The translations under genes and the position numbers were made by a program. DNA of 14,658 nucleotides from Methanobacteriota archaeon. Lineage in GTDB: Archaea; Hydrothermarchaeota; Hydrothermarchaeia; Hydrothermarchaeales; JACQPM01. This document shows, piece after piece, positions 1-6,433 of this stretch. Every line of letters begins with the position of its first letter. The first letter of the stretch is position 1. The DNA lies in the NCBI GenBank assembly GCA_016207475.1, contig JACQPM010000005.1, forward strand, positions 1 through 14,658, read 5' to 3'. Under the pieces are notes generated by a model. It saw only the letters and a list, made by a program, of their open reading frames with translations, was not told the DNA's origin and did not search any database.

Positions 1-231
1 CCCCTGGCTGGCCCCGAAGGTATCCTCTCCCTTGACCGCGTAGCCGTCCATGGCAGCCCTTGGAAAGGGGGGCAGGTCCATGGAAGAGACCAGGTCCTCG
101 GCCAGGACCCGTCCACAGGCCTTTTCAAGGCCTACCTCGTCGGTGCCCAGGGCCTTGGCAGTACTTAGGAGGATCTCCAAGGCCGCTCCCACGGGAGTCC
201 TCTCCCGGAAGCCTCTCTTCCGGACGCCCAC
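1..231 (-). CDS. moeA: MoeA N-terminal part (molybdopterin molybdotransferase), cut by window edge
   Basis: Reading the minus strand from a GTG at 231 gives 77 codons open to the window edge. MoeA inserts molybdate or tungstate into (adenylylated) molybdopterin in the cytoplasm. The sequence shows the family's N-terminal helix (ALEILL), the segment ACGRVLAEDL at about residues 44-53, and the strongly conserved PPFPRAAMDGYAV block near residues 59-71. The start is a GTG that shares one base with the mobA stop (TAGTG), so the two genes are translationally coupled and probably co-transcribed from the promoter before mobA. A GGGGGCGGGA stretch just upstream is only a weak Shine-Dalgarno match. 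Family identity is secure from the DGYAV block. The rest of the protein, including the MoeA catalytic domains, lies outside the window. Confidence 0.93.
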   Translation of the reverse strand, partial: MGVRKRGFRERTPVGAALEILLSTAKALGTDEVGLEKACGRVLAEDLVSSMDLPPFPRAAMDGYAVKGEDTFGASQG

Positions 232-851
232 TATCCCGCCCCCAGCAGTGCCTTGAGCCGTTCCAGGTCCCCTGGCGTATTTACGTTGAAGAAGGTGAGG
301 AGCTCCCTGTCCTGGGCCCGGAACTCCTCCACCGATATGTATCGCACGTCCGCCATCCGTGCTACTGCACCTTTGACGTCCCTGATACCCCTTCCCATGG
401 CCTCCTCACAGGCTGCCAGGAAGGGGTCCGTCCTGTAGAGGGCCTGGAGGGGGTGGATGCGATCCCCGTCCCTTGGGATCAGGGCGTCGTGGTCCCCGAT
501 CTCCTCCAGCATCTGTCTCAGGACACCAGATCGCAGTGCAGGGCTGTCGCAGGTGAGGACCAGGGCATACTCGCCGGTACAGCGCTTCAGGGCGGTGAGG
601 AGCCCCCCCAAAGGACCTATCGGCCCTTCCTCGTCCACCACCGCCGCGGCCCCTCCCAGGGCCATACCCTCCACCTCCCTCCTCTGGGTCTCTGAAGCCA
701 CCGATACTATGACCTCGCCGCAGACCCCCCTGGCGCTCTCCACCACCCTCTCCAGGAAGGTCTTCCCGCCGAGTTCCACGGACTTCTTGTCCGTACCCAT
801 CCGCCTGCTCCTGCCGCCGGCGAGGACGATACATGAGGCCCTCATAGTCAT
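231..851 (-). CDS. mobA: MobA, molybdenum cofactor guanylyltransferase
   Basis: 206 aa, the usual size for a single-domain MobA. It transfers GMP from GTP to Mo-molybdopterin to make the MGD cofactor. The nucleotide-binding signature LAGGRSRRMGTDK is at residues 10-22, the GPIGPLGGLLTAL segment at 77-89, and the metal-binding aspartate is probably D102 in TCDSP. A second ATG at codon 3 (845) could be the true start. No Shine-Dalgarno sequence precedes either ATG, and the TATA-like element at 875-883 would place transcription start only a few bases before 851, so the mRNA is probably leaderless. It diverges from a molybdoenzyme operon and precedes moeA, which fits supply of bis-MGD to the DMSOR-family enzyme and to formylmethanofuran dehydrogenase in the same window. 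MobA and the related archaeal nucleotidyltransferases can be hard to separate; MobA is by far the best fit. Confidence 0.93.
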   Translation of the reverse strand: MTMRASCIVLAGGRSRRMGTDKKSVELGGKTFLERVVESARGVCGEVIVSVASETQRREVEGMALGGAAAVVDEEGPIGPLGGLLTALKRCTGEYALVLTCDSPALRSGVLRQMLEEIGDHDALIPRDGDRIHPLQALYRTDPFLAACEEAMGRGIRDVKGAVARMADVRYISVEEFRAQDRELLTFFNVNTPGDLERLKALLGAG

Positions 852-874
852 AGTACTTATAGTAGGGGGAAAAC

Positions 875-883
875 TTTTTATAT
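875..883. promoter_or_regulatory. Shared TATA element of the mobA / molybdoenzyme divergent promoter
   Basis: TTTTTATAT, read on the other strand as ATATAAAAA, lies in the 97-bp gap between mobA and the oxidoreductase gene. For the plus strand it would start RNA near 906, giving a leader of about 43 nt that contains the Shine-Dalgarno sequence at 937-944. For the minus strand it would start RNA a few bases before the mobA ATG. Separate elements for each direction are possible: CTATAAGT on the minus strand around 858-865, and TTGATAAAG at 913-921. Confidence 0.5.
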
Positions 884-936
884 CCTTATGCCATTGCTAT
901 AGCTTAACACACCTTGATAAAGATACTCGGCCGGTT

Positions 937-944
937 GGAGGTGA
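937..944 (+). promoter_or_regulatory. Ribosome binding site that decides the oxidoreductase start
   Basis: GGAGGTGA is a full match to the archaeal anti-Shine-Dalgarno. In-frame start candidates downstream are GTG 949, GTG 955, TTG 958 and ATG 964. The ATG is about 20 nt away, which is too far for normal initiation. The GTG at 949, 7 nt after GGAGG, has the best spacing, and 955 is second. Confidence 0.65.
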
Positions 945-948
945 AAGT

Positions 949-3399
949 GTGGTAGTGTTGAAGATGGCGCAGGAGTCGGTGAGGGATTACGATACGATCC
1001 GTTACACGACTTGCGACAACATGTGCGAGAGCGGTTGCGGCATGAAGGTCTTCTTGAAGGACAACCGCATTGTGGATATCTACGGTGATGAGGAACACCC
1101 CCAGAACTACGGTTCCCTGTGCCCCAAGGGGACGGCCAACTACCAGCACGCCTACAACCCCCTCCGGGCCAAGTATCCAATCATAAGGGAGGACAACGTC
1201 AACGGGAAGTTCAAGAGGGTAACCTGGGACGAGGGCCTGGACTTCGTGGCCGAGAGGCTGAAGTACATAAAGGAGAAGTGGGGGGCCCACGCCGTCGCCT
1301 GCCATAGGACTGGGCGCTCCAGCTACGGTAACAAGCTGGGCGGGGCGCGGTTCATGGTCATGTACGGGACCCCGAACATCTATGGGCAGGGCCCGCTCTG
1401 CTGCGAGTCTCCAGGGGCCAGAGGACAGTATGTCTACGGTGCCAAGGAGTTCCTCAGGCTGATGAACCCCTGCCAGGACGCCATGAACAGCGATACCATC
1501 TTCCTGGCCGGCTCCAACGCCGCCGCCTTGGAAGTCATCACCATGAAGTGGTACGTGGAGGCCCAGGAGAAGAACGGTACCAAGTTCATAGTCGTGGACC
1601 CCAGGTTCAGCGCCACCATGGCAAAGGCCGATCTGGCCATGAGGCTGAGGCCCACCACCGATGCGTACCTGGCCAACGCCATCGCCAACGTCCTCATCTA
1701 CGAGATCGACGGCATCGACCACGAGTTCGTCGACAAGTGGTGTGTCGGCTGGGACAAGTACTCGGCCCTGGTCAAGGACTACACCCCCGAGAAGGCCGAG
1801 AACATTACCTGGGTCCCGGCCGAGGATATAAGGCAGGCCGCCGAGTGGATGGCCTACCCGAAGAGGACCCACTTCACCGGCTGCCTGGGCACGGCCCAGC
1901 AATACAACGCCGGGAACGGGAACGCCGCCTATCAGTCCCTCACCGCCATAACAGGGAACGTGGGGCAGAAGGGCGGTGGCTGGAACTGGCTCCACAACTG
2001 CAGGCCGGTCCTCAGCGCAGGGAAGGACCTGAAGGAGTGGGTCGTCAAGATCAAGGAGCCCCAGCTGACCGACAAGATAATCCCATGGGGCGACAGCTCT
2101 TCGGCCAGTCTCATAGATCCGGGCATCACCGGGAAGCCCTATCCGATAAAGGGCCTCATTTGGAATGGGAATCACGTCGTCCAGTGGCCGAACAACAACA
2201 AGGTGAGGGAGTTCATGAAGAACCTCTACCTGGGCGTCCACCTCTCCTTCCACCCCAACGAGACCGCCAGCTGGATGCATGCCTCCGTCCCCATAGGGAG
2301 CTTCTTCGAGCACGAGGGCGTCGTCCACCACGGGAACAACAGGCACGTCCAGTGGCACAACTGGGTCATACCCCGCCAGTGGGAGTGCAGGGCGGACATA
2401 GACTTCTGGGCCGGTCTGGCCAAGAGGTTCGAGTTCGGCGAGAAGTACTACGCTCCAGATGGCAAGAGCTGGTGGAAGGACAAGGAGCAGACCGAGATCG
2501 ACGAGAGGCTCTGCCAGAACTGGTTCCACTCCCAGGAGTCCTTCGTGGCCGGCATCACTGCCGATCTGATGGACCCCGAGAAGTCCCCGAAGGGCGGGGT
2601 CATGTGGCCTGCCGAGACCAAAGACGAGGCCATGATGTACTCGGACCCCGAGGCCACCATAAGGGGCGCCCAGTGGATCATGTACAAGGAGGGCGTGAAT
2701 TACCCGGGCACCGACAAGCGCTTCCCGACCCCGACTGGGAAGGTGGAGCTCTACTCCGCCGCCCTGGAGCAGATAGGCTGGTACCCCCTGCCGATCCACA
2801 TAGAGCCGAACAGCAGCCCCGTGGCCAGGCCGGACCTATGGGAGAAGTATCCCCTCATCCTCTCCACCGGGCGGCTGGTGGCCCACTTCCACGAGATGGG
2901 GCACTGGTGGCCCTGGATGGTGGAGCTGGAGTCCCACAGGTTCGTAAACATCCACACCGAGACCGCCAAGGCCCTGGACATCAAGGACGGCGATAACGTA
3001 GTCCTGGAGAACGACCAGGGGAAGGTCATAGGCCCGGCGTGGGTGAACGAGATGGTGGACGAGGGCGAGGTCTGGTCCCCGGAAGGCTTCGACAAGTTCC
3101 AGCCCTTCTATCCTTACTCCAACATCAACGAGCTGGTGGACAACACCGTCAAGGATCCCTTCTACACCCAGGCCCAGTACAAGTGCAACCTGGTCCGGCT
3201 CTACCGCGAGGGAGACGATCCGGACCAGGCGGTGGAGAAGACCAAGGAGTACCTTGCCACGGTCAAGAGGACGCCCAAGGACTACCTCTCCCCAGACACT
3301 GAGAAGACAGTCAATCTGGGCCCCTACATGCGCTTCGCCAAGAAGGGGAGCGGTGTATGGTACCTGGGGACGCCCAGGGAGAAATGGGAGACCAAGTGA
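949..3399 (+). CDS. Cytoplasmic molybdopterin oxidoreductase, DMSO-reductase (CISM) family catalytic subunit
   Basis: About 816 aa from GTG 949 (ATG 964 is the alternative). The family binds bis-MGD Mo or W and does two-electron oxidoreductions. A [4Fe-4S] motif C22-x3-C26-x3-C30-x27-C58 (ending LCPKG) is intact. After GTPN comes YGQGPLCCES; C151 (or C152) sits where polysulfide reductase/acetylene hydratase relatives carry the metal-ligating Cys. VDPRFSATMAKAD and GNVGQKGGGWNW are typical cofactor-binding segments. The C-terminal MopB domain starts around YPLILSTGRLVAHFHEMGHW. There is no twin-arginine signal peptide, so it should stay in the cytoplasm. It is followed at once by two ferredoxin subunits and a TorD-type chaperone. 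The family also contains thiosulfate, polysulfide, arsenate and tetrathionate reductases, acetylene hydratase and phenylacetyl-CoA oxidoreductase; the substrate cannot be read from the sequence. Confidence 0.9.
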   Translation: MVVLKMAQESVRDYDTIRYTTCDNMCESGCGMKVFLKDNRIVDIYGDEEHPQNYGSLCPKGTANYQHAYNPLRAKYPIIREDNVNGKFKRVTWDEGLDFVAERLKYIKEKWGAHAVACHRTGRSSYGNKLGGARFMVMYGTPNIYGQGPLCCESPGARGQYVYGAKEFLRLMNPCQDAMNSDTIFLAGSNAAALEVITMKWYVEAQEKNGTKFIVVDPRFSATMAKADLAMRLRPTTDAYLANAIANVLIYEIDGIDHEFVDKWCVGWDKYSALVKDYTPEKAENITWVPAEDIRQAAEWMAYPKRTHFTGCLGTAQQYNAGNGNAAYQSLTAITGNVGQKGGGWNWLHNCRPVLSAGKDLKEWVVKIKEPQLTDKIIPWGDSSSASLIDPGITGKPYPIKGLIWNGNHVVQWPNNNKVREFMKNLYLGVHLSFHPNETASWMHASVPIGSFFEHEGVVHHGNNRHVQWHNWVIPRQWECRADIDFWAGLAKRFEFGEKYYAPDGKSWWKDKEQTEIDERLCQNWFHSQESFVAGITADLMDPEKSPKGGVMWPAETKDEAMMYSDPEATIRGAQWIMYKEGVNYPGTDKRFPTPTGKVELYSAALEQIGWYPLPIHIEPNSSPVARPDLWEKYPLILSTGRLVAHFHEMGHWWPWMVELESHRFVNIHTETAKALDIKDGDNVVLENDQGKVIGPAWVNEMVDEGEVWSPEGFDKFQPFYPYSNINELVDNTVKDPFYTQAQYKCNLVRLYREGDDPDQAVEKTKEYLATVKRTPKDYLSPDTEKTVNLGPYMRFAKKGSGVWYLGTPREKWETK

Positions 3400-3411
3400 G
3401 GAGGTGGAGCC

Positions 3412-4200
3412 ATGGCTGAACAACTGACCGACCAGGACCCTCTCTGGAACCTCGACAAGGAGACGGCCAAGGGCGCCTTGGCCAGGAACGAGAAGATAGG
3501 CCTCTTCGAGGCCCAGGGTGCCCACAGATGGGGCATCCCCCCTGACCACGTCACCATGTTCGTGGACCTGAAGAGGTGCATAGGGTGCTTCAGCTGCGAG
3601 ACCTCTTGCAAGCTCGAGCACGACCTCCCAGTGGGCCCCAGGTTCATAAGGGTGATGCAGGTAGGCCCCAAGAAGGTGGGGAAGCACACCAAGATGCTCT
3701 TCTACCCCATGGCCTGCTTCCACTGCGGCCAGGCCCCCTGCGTCCCGCCGTGCCCGACCGGCGCCATCAGCAAGAGGGCCAAGGACGGCATCGTCTGGAT
3801 AGACCCTGCCAAGTGCATCGGGTGCAAGCAGTGCATCCAGGCCTGCCCCTTCGGTGCCATCCAGTTTGACACCAGGACCAGGAAGGCCATAAAGTGCGAC
3901 TACTGCATCCACAGGGTGGACAAGGGCCTCCAGCCGGCATGCGTCACCAAGTGCTCGACCCACTGCCTCTACTTCGGGGACCTGAACCAGATCATGACCT
4001 ACATGCGGGACAAGACCGCCCTGAAGCTGGCCACCTCCTACCTGAACGGCGCCGACACCGAGACCCTCTCGGGACCTGCCTACGTCTGGCCTGAGAAGCA
4101 GCAGTTCATACCCCGGATAAGGCTGAAGCCGGGCAAGCTCCAGGCGAAGGTCACGAAGATAACCCCGCAGGTGACGGTGAAGGTAGCGGCCAAGAAGTGA
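3412..4200 (+). CDS. Four-cluster [4Fe-4S] ferredoxin-type electron transfer subunit (DmsB/PsrB/HycB-like), copy 1
   Basis: 262 aa starting at ATG 3412, behind GGAGGTGG 12 nt after the oxidoreductase stop. It would relay electrons between the catalytic subunit and a partner. The cysteines form four clusters in the order of the DmsB/PsrB family: C56/C59/C62/C66, C102/C105/C110/C114, C135/C138/C141/C145, and C162/C165 with C177/C181. A roughly 50-residue N-terminal extension precedes the first motif, and a non-cluster tail runs from about residue 200 to 262. Residues 203-240 of that tail match the small protein encoded just downstream. There is no signal peptide. The cluster-binding core is almost identical to copy 2 at the DNA level (3576-3643 against 4648-4715). 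Which partner it docks to is unknown, because no NrfD/PsrC membrane subunit is encoded here. Confidence 0.93.
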   Translation: MAEQLTDQDPLWNLDKETAKGALARNEKIGLFEAQGAHRWGIPPDHVTMFVDLKRCIGCFSCETSCKLEHDLPVGPRFIRVMQVGPKKVGKHTKMLFYPMACFHCGQAPCVPPCPTGAISKRAKDGIVWIDPAKCIGCKQCIQACPFGAIQFDTRTRKAIKCDYCIHRVDKGLQPACVTKCSTHCLYFGDLNQIMTYMRDKTALKLATSYLNGADTETLSGPAYVWPEKQQFIPRIRLKPGKLQAKVTKITPQVTVKVAAKK

Positions 4201-4217
4201 ATCCCCTCACAGGGGAT
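4201..4217 (+). terminator. Perfect hairpin followed by T-run between ferredoxin copy 1 and the small gene
   Basis: ATCCCCT-CAC-AGGGGAT forms a 7-bp stem with a 3-nt loop and is followed by TTTT, then ATCTATTTT. It begins directly after the ferredoxin stop codon. It could attenuate transcription, protect the 3' end of the upstream message after processing, or simply insulate translation. The Shine-Dalgarno sequence of the next gene lies just beyond it, so it is internal to the operon and not a final terminator. Confidence 0.45.
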
Positions 4218-4241
4218 TTTATCTATTTTCGGAGCTGTAAA

Positions 4242-4571
4242 GTGGCGCGCAAGGAGGCGGCGAAGCCCAAGACCAAGAAGAAGGTCCAGGGGAAGGAAAA
4301 GCCCAATGAAGAGACCCTCCAGGTGACGGTACCGAAGATCATCGAGGATCGGAAGTTCAGGAACATCCCCGAGGATCTCGTCCCTTACATCACCAAGGAG
4401 CCCCACAAGTGGAACAACGCAGCCACCGCCGTCAGGGAGACGAGGGCCCTCAACCTGGCCGCGTCGTACATAGACAGGGATAGGAAGAATACCCTGACCT
4501 CCCCCGCTGCCGCTTATCCCGAGAGGCAGATCGTCATGCCCAGGGAGAAGATAAAACCCCAGAAGGAGTAG
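4242..4571 (+). CDS. Small tail protein resembling the C-terminus of ferredoxin copy 1
   Basis: About 109 aa from GTG 4242, placed 7 nt after GGAG (4231-4234). A GTG at 4197 overlapping the previous stop is in frame, but its reading would run through the hairpin and it lacks a ribosome site. The protein is soluble, lysine-rich at the N-terminus (AKPKTKKK), and has no cysteines. Residues 69-106 (ALNLAASYI ... MPREKIKP) align without gaps to residues 203-240 of the preceding ferredoxin (ALKLATSYL ... IPRIRLKP), with about 17 of 38 positions identical. It lies between two ferredoxin genes and ends 2 nt before the next ATG, so it is part of the operon. It could be a free-standing docking or assembly module, or a remnant of a ferredoxin duplication that kept only the tail. 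I do not recognise a named family. Confidence 0.72.
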   Translation: MARKEAAKPKTKKKVQGKEKPNEETLQVTVPKIIEDRKFRNIPEDLVPYITKEPHKWNNAATAVRETRALNLAASYIDRDRKNTLTSPAAAYPERQIVMPREKIKPQKE

Positions 4572-4573
4572 AG

Positions 4574-5377
4574 ATGGAGCTATTTTCCCAGGAGCAGCAG
4601 AGGGAGCCCACCCCAAACACCGTGGTGATGCTCATAGACCTCAAGAAGTGCATAGGGTGCTTCAGCTGCGAGACCTCCTGCAAGCTCGAGCACGACCTCC
4701 CAGTGGGCCCCAGGTACCTGAGGGTCATGCAGGTCGGGCCCAAGAAAGTGCGAGGGAGGATAAGGAACCTCTACGTCCCCATGCTCTGCTTCCATTGCAG
4801 TCCCGCCCCCTGTGTCCAGCCGTGCCCGACCGGTGCCATCAGCAAGAGGGCCAGGGACGGCATCGTCTGGATCGACCCAGAGAAGTGCATAGGGTGCAAG
4901 CAGTGCATCCAGGCCTGCCCCTTCGGTGCGATTCACTGGAACAGCAATACCAGGAAGGCGGTGAAGTGCGACTTCTGCGTCCACAGGGTGGACTACAAGA
5001 GGACCTATACCCAGGCTGAGATAGAGAAGATCTACAGGTTCACCCTCCAGAATGGTGGTGGCGTCCGTTCCGTGGCGTACGATGAGATCGGGGCGGTGAG
5101 GAGGGACGAGAAGGGGAGGCTCACCGACGAGGCGGGAGAACCAATCTCAGGGAGGGCCCTGGCGGAACGGGGGAGAGAGATGAAGGAGCTCAGCTATGAG
5201 GGCCTCTGGTCCGCCTGCTCCACCAAATGCTCCACCGAGTGCATGAAATTCGGCTACTACCGTGACCTGAAGCCCTACATCGATGGCCTGCGGGAGAAGA
5301 GGGAGATAAAGCGGGTATGTTCCATCTTCTACGCCCTCCCGAAGGAGGACTTTCCCTTCCCGCTCAAGGCCCAGTAA
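4574..5377 (+). CDS. Four-cluster [4Fe-4S] ferredoxin-type electron transfer subunit, copy 2 with insertion
   Basis: 267 aa, ATG 4574 after GGAG at 4565-4568. The cysteine sets are C26/C29/C32/C36, C72/C75/C80/C84, C105/C108/C111/C115, and C132/C135 with C215/C219, the same four-cluster plan as copy 1. Two differences stand out. It lacks copy 1's N-terminal extension. It also carries about 68 extra residues between C135 and C215, inside the last cluster's loop, rich in charged residues (VRRDEKGRLTDEAGEP). In place of the tail shared by copy 1 and the small protein it has a different end (SIFYALPKEDFPFPL). It presumably forms part of the same cytoplasmic oxidoreductase complex, either as a second relay or as an alternative subunit for another electron partner. 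The near-identity of the cluster regions to copy 1 points to recent duplication or gene conversion. Confidence 0.92.
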   Translation: MELFSQEQQREPTPNTVVMLIDLKKCIGCFSCETSCKLEHDLPVGPRYLRVMQVGPKKVRGRIRNLYVPMLCFHCSPAPCVQPCPTGAISKRARDGIVWIDPEKCIGCKQCIQACPFGAIHWNSNTRKAVKCDFCVHRVDYKRTYTQAEIEKIYRFTLQNGGGVRSVAYDEIGAVRRDEKGRLTDEAGEPISGRALAERGREMKELSYEGLWSACSTKCSTECMKFGYYRDLKPYIDGLREKREIKRVCSIFYALPKEDFPFPLKAQ

Positions 5378-5386
5378 TGGTGTTGG

Positions 5387-6433
5387 ATGACGGTCAAAAC
5401 TAAGGGTCCTTCTTACGTCAAGGCCTTCCTAGACCCGGATCTTGCAAGGGAGTGGGAGAGGTTCGCCAAGGACTACCCATACCTCTTTTGGGCCCAGTCC
5501 ATGAACATAAAGAGCACGGAGGACTGGAAGCGCTTCCTCAAGGACAAGAAACCCAAGCTGGACCATGCACCCCGGGTGCCCAAGGACCCGGGAGAGTTCG
5601 TTGCCCTGGCCAGGGCCAGGAGGGACCTGTATTTCCAGCTGGCCAGGAGCTTCACGGAGCCCACGGAACCCCTGGTGAGGGACCTCCTGAGCAGTACCTT
5701 CTACCGGGACCTGGAGGCAAATCTGAGGACCCTCCTGGAAGATCAGCGGGTGGGGGAGGGCCTCGCCATCCTGAGCGAATTCCTGGAGGTATTCAGAGGG
5801 ACAGAGCCCGAGAGGCTCCTCGAAGACCTGGGGAGCGAGCACCTGACCATCTTCTACGACTCCTACTTCCCCTGGCTCTCCTGCTACGAGTCGGTCTACC
5901 GCTCCGAGAAGCAGACCATGGGAGAGCTGACGGCCATCGTCTCGAGGAGCTACAGGGAGGCCGGTTTCAAGACCCTGGATACATACGGGCGTGATCCGTC
6001 CGACGATCTCAAGCTGGAGCTGGAGTTCATCTACCGCCTCTGCGAGGCCGAGCTGGGCGCCTGGAGGGAAGGGGACAAGCCCAAGGCGCTGGAGTACCTG
6101 GTTCTCCAGAAGGAGCACATCCATCTCCACCTGGTCGAGTGGGTCCCCTACCTCTGTGACGACCTGACCAAGCCGGAGTTCAAGCTGGGCGTGGGCAGGA
6201 AGTTCCACAGAGCGGGGGAGGCCGCCGAGCGATACAAGGGGACAGTGGAGTTCGACTTCTACAGGGCCATGGGGCAGATCCTGAAGCCCCTCCTTGAGCA
6301 CGACTACGCCCAGGTGGAGGCCATGCTCGCCGCTGCCGAGCATCTTCCTCCCGAGGAGGTCTCGGCCATGGCGGCGGGGGTGGAGCCCATCCCCACCGCC
6401 GGGGAGCGGTTCTACCTGGAGAAGGTAGCGTGA
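5387..6433 (+). CDS. TorD/DmsD/NarJ-family molybdoenzyme chaperone, extended
   Basis: 348 aa. The start ATG at 5387 follows a weak GGTG element 9 nt after the ferredoxin stop; nearby GTG/TTG alternatives are out of frame or closed. These all-helical chaperones bind the apo-catalytic subunit and assist cofactor insertion. The TorD core spans roughly residues 75-270. It contains FYDSYFPWLSCYESVY (the family's Y-E-S-x-Y signature at 167-171), the following SRSYREAGF, the acidic DDLKLELEFIYRLCEAE helix, and the EHIHLHLVEWVPYLCDDL segment that corresponds to the family's H-x-x-x-W-x-P motif. Usual TorD proteins are about 180-230 aa, so there are extra N-terminal (about 75) and C-terminal (about 70) regions. 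Since the adjacent oxidoreductase has no Tat signal, its role should be maturation and not export proofreading. The gene overlaps the next by GTGA. Confidence 0.88.
   Translation: MTVKTKGPSYVKAFLDPDLAREWERFAKDYPYLFWAQSMNIKSTEDWKRFLKDKKPKLDHAPRVPKDPGEFVALARARRDLYFQLARSFTEPTEPLVRDLLSSTFYRDLEANLRTLLEDQRVGEGLAILSEFLEVFRGTEPERLLEDLGSEHLTIFYDSYFPWLSCYESVYRSEKQTMGELTAIVSRSYREAGFKTLDTYGRDPSDDLKLELEFIYRLCEAELGAWREGDKPKALEYLVLQKEHIHLHLVEWVPYLCDDLTKPEFKLGVGRKFHRAGEAAERYKGTVEFDFYRAMGQILKPLLEHDYAQVEAMLAAAEHLPPEEVSAMAAGVEPIPTAGERFYLEKVA

Noticed and set aside
457..948. Upstream extension of the oxidoreductase reading frame to an ATG at 457
   Set aside because: The extension is antisense to mobA, has no oxidoreductase similarity, and a strong ribosome binding site at 937-944 directly precedes the GTG at 949.
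904..2799. 631-codon open frame antisense to the oxidoreductase gene
   Set aside because: It is a shadow of the GC-rich codon pattern of the real gene: no motifs, low-complexity V/L/G/P composition, and no start signals.
4197..4241. GTG at 4197 as start of the small tail protein
   Set aside because: It would translate through the perfect hairpin and has no ribosome site; GTG 4242 has GGAG at 7 nt.
3576..4929. Long repeats between the two ferredoxin genes as a mobile element or recombination site
   Set aside because: The matches follow the cluster-binding codons of paralogous genes and have no terminal structure; duplication or gene conversion explains them.
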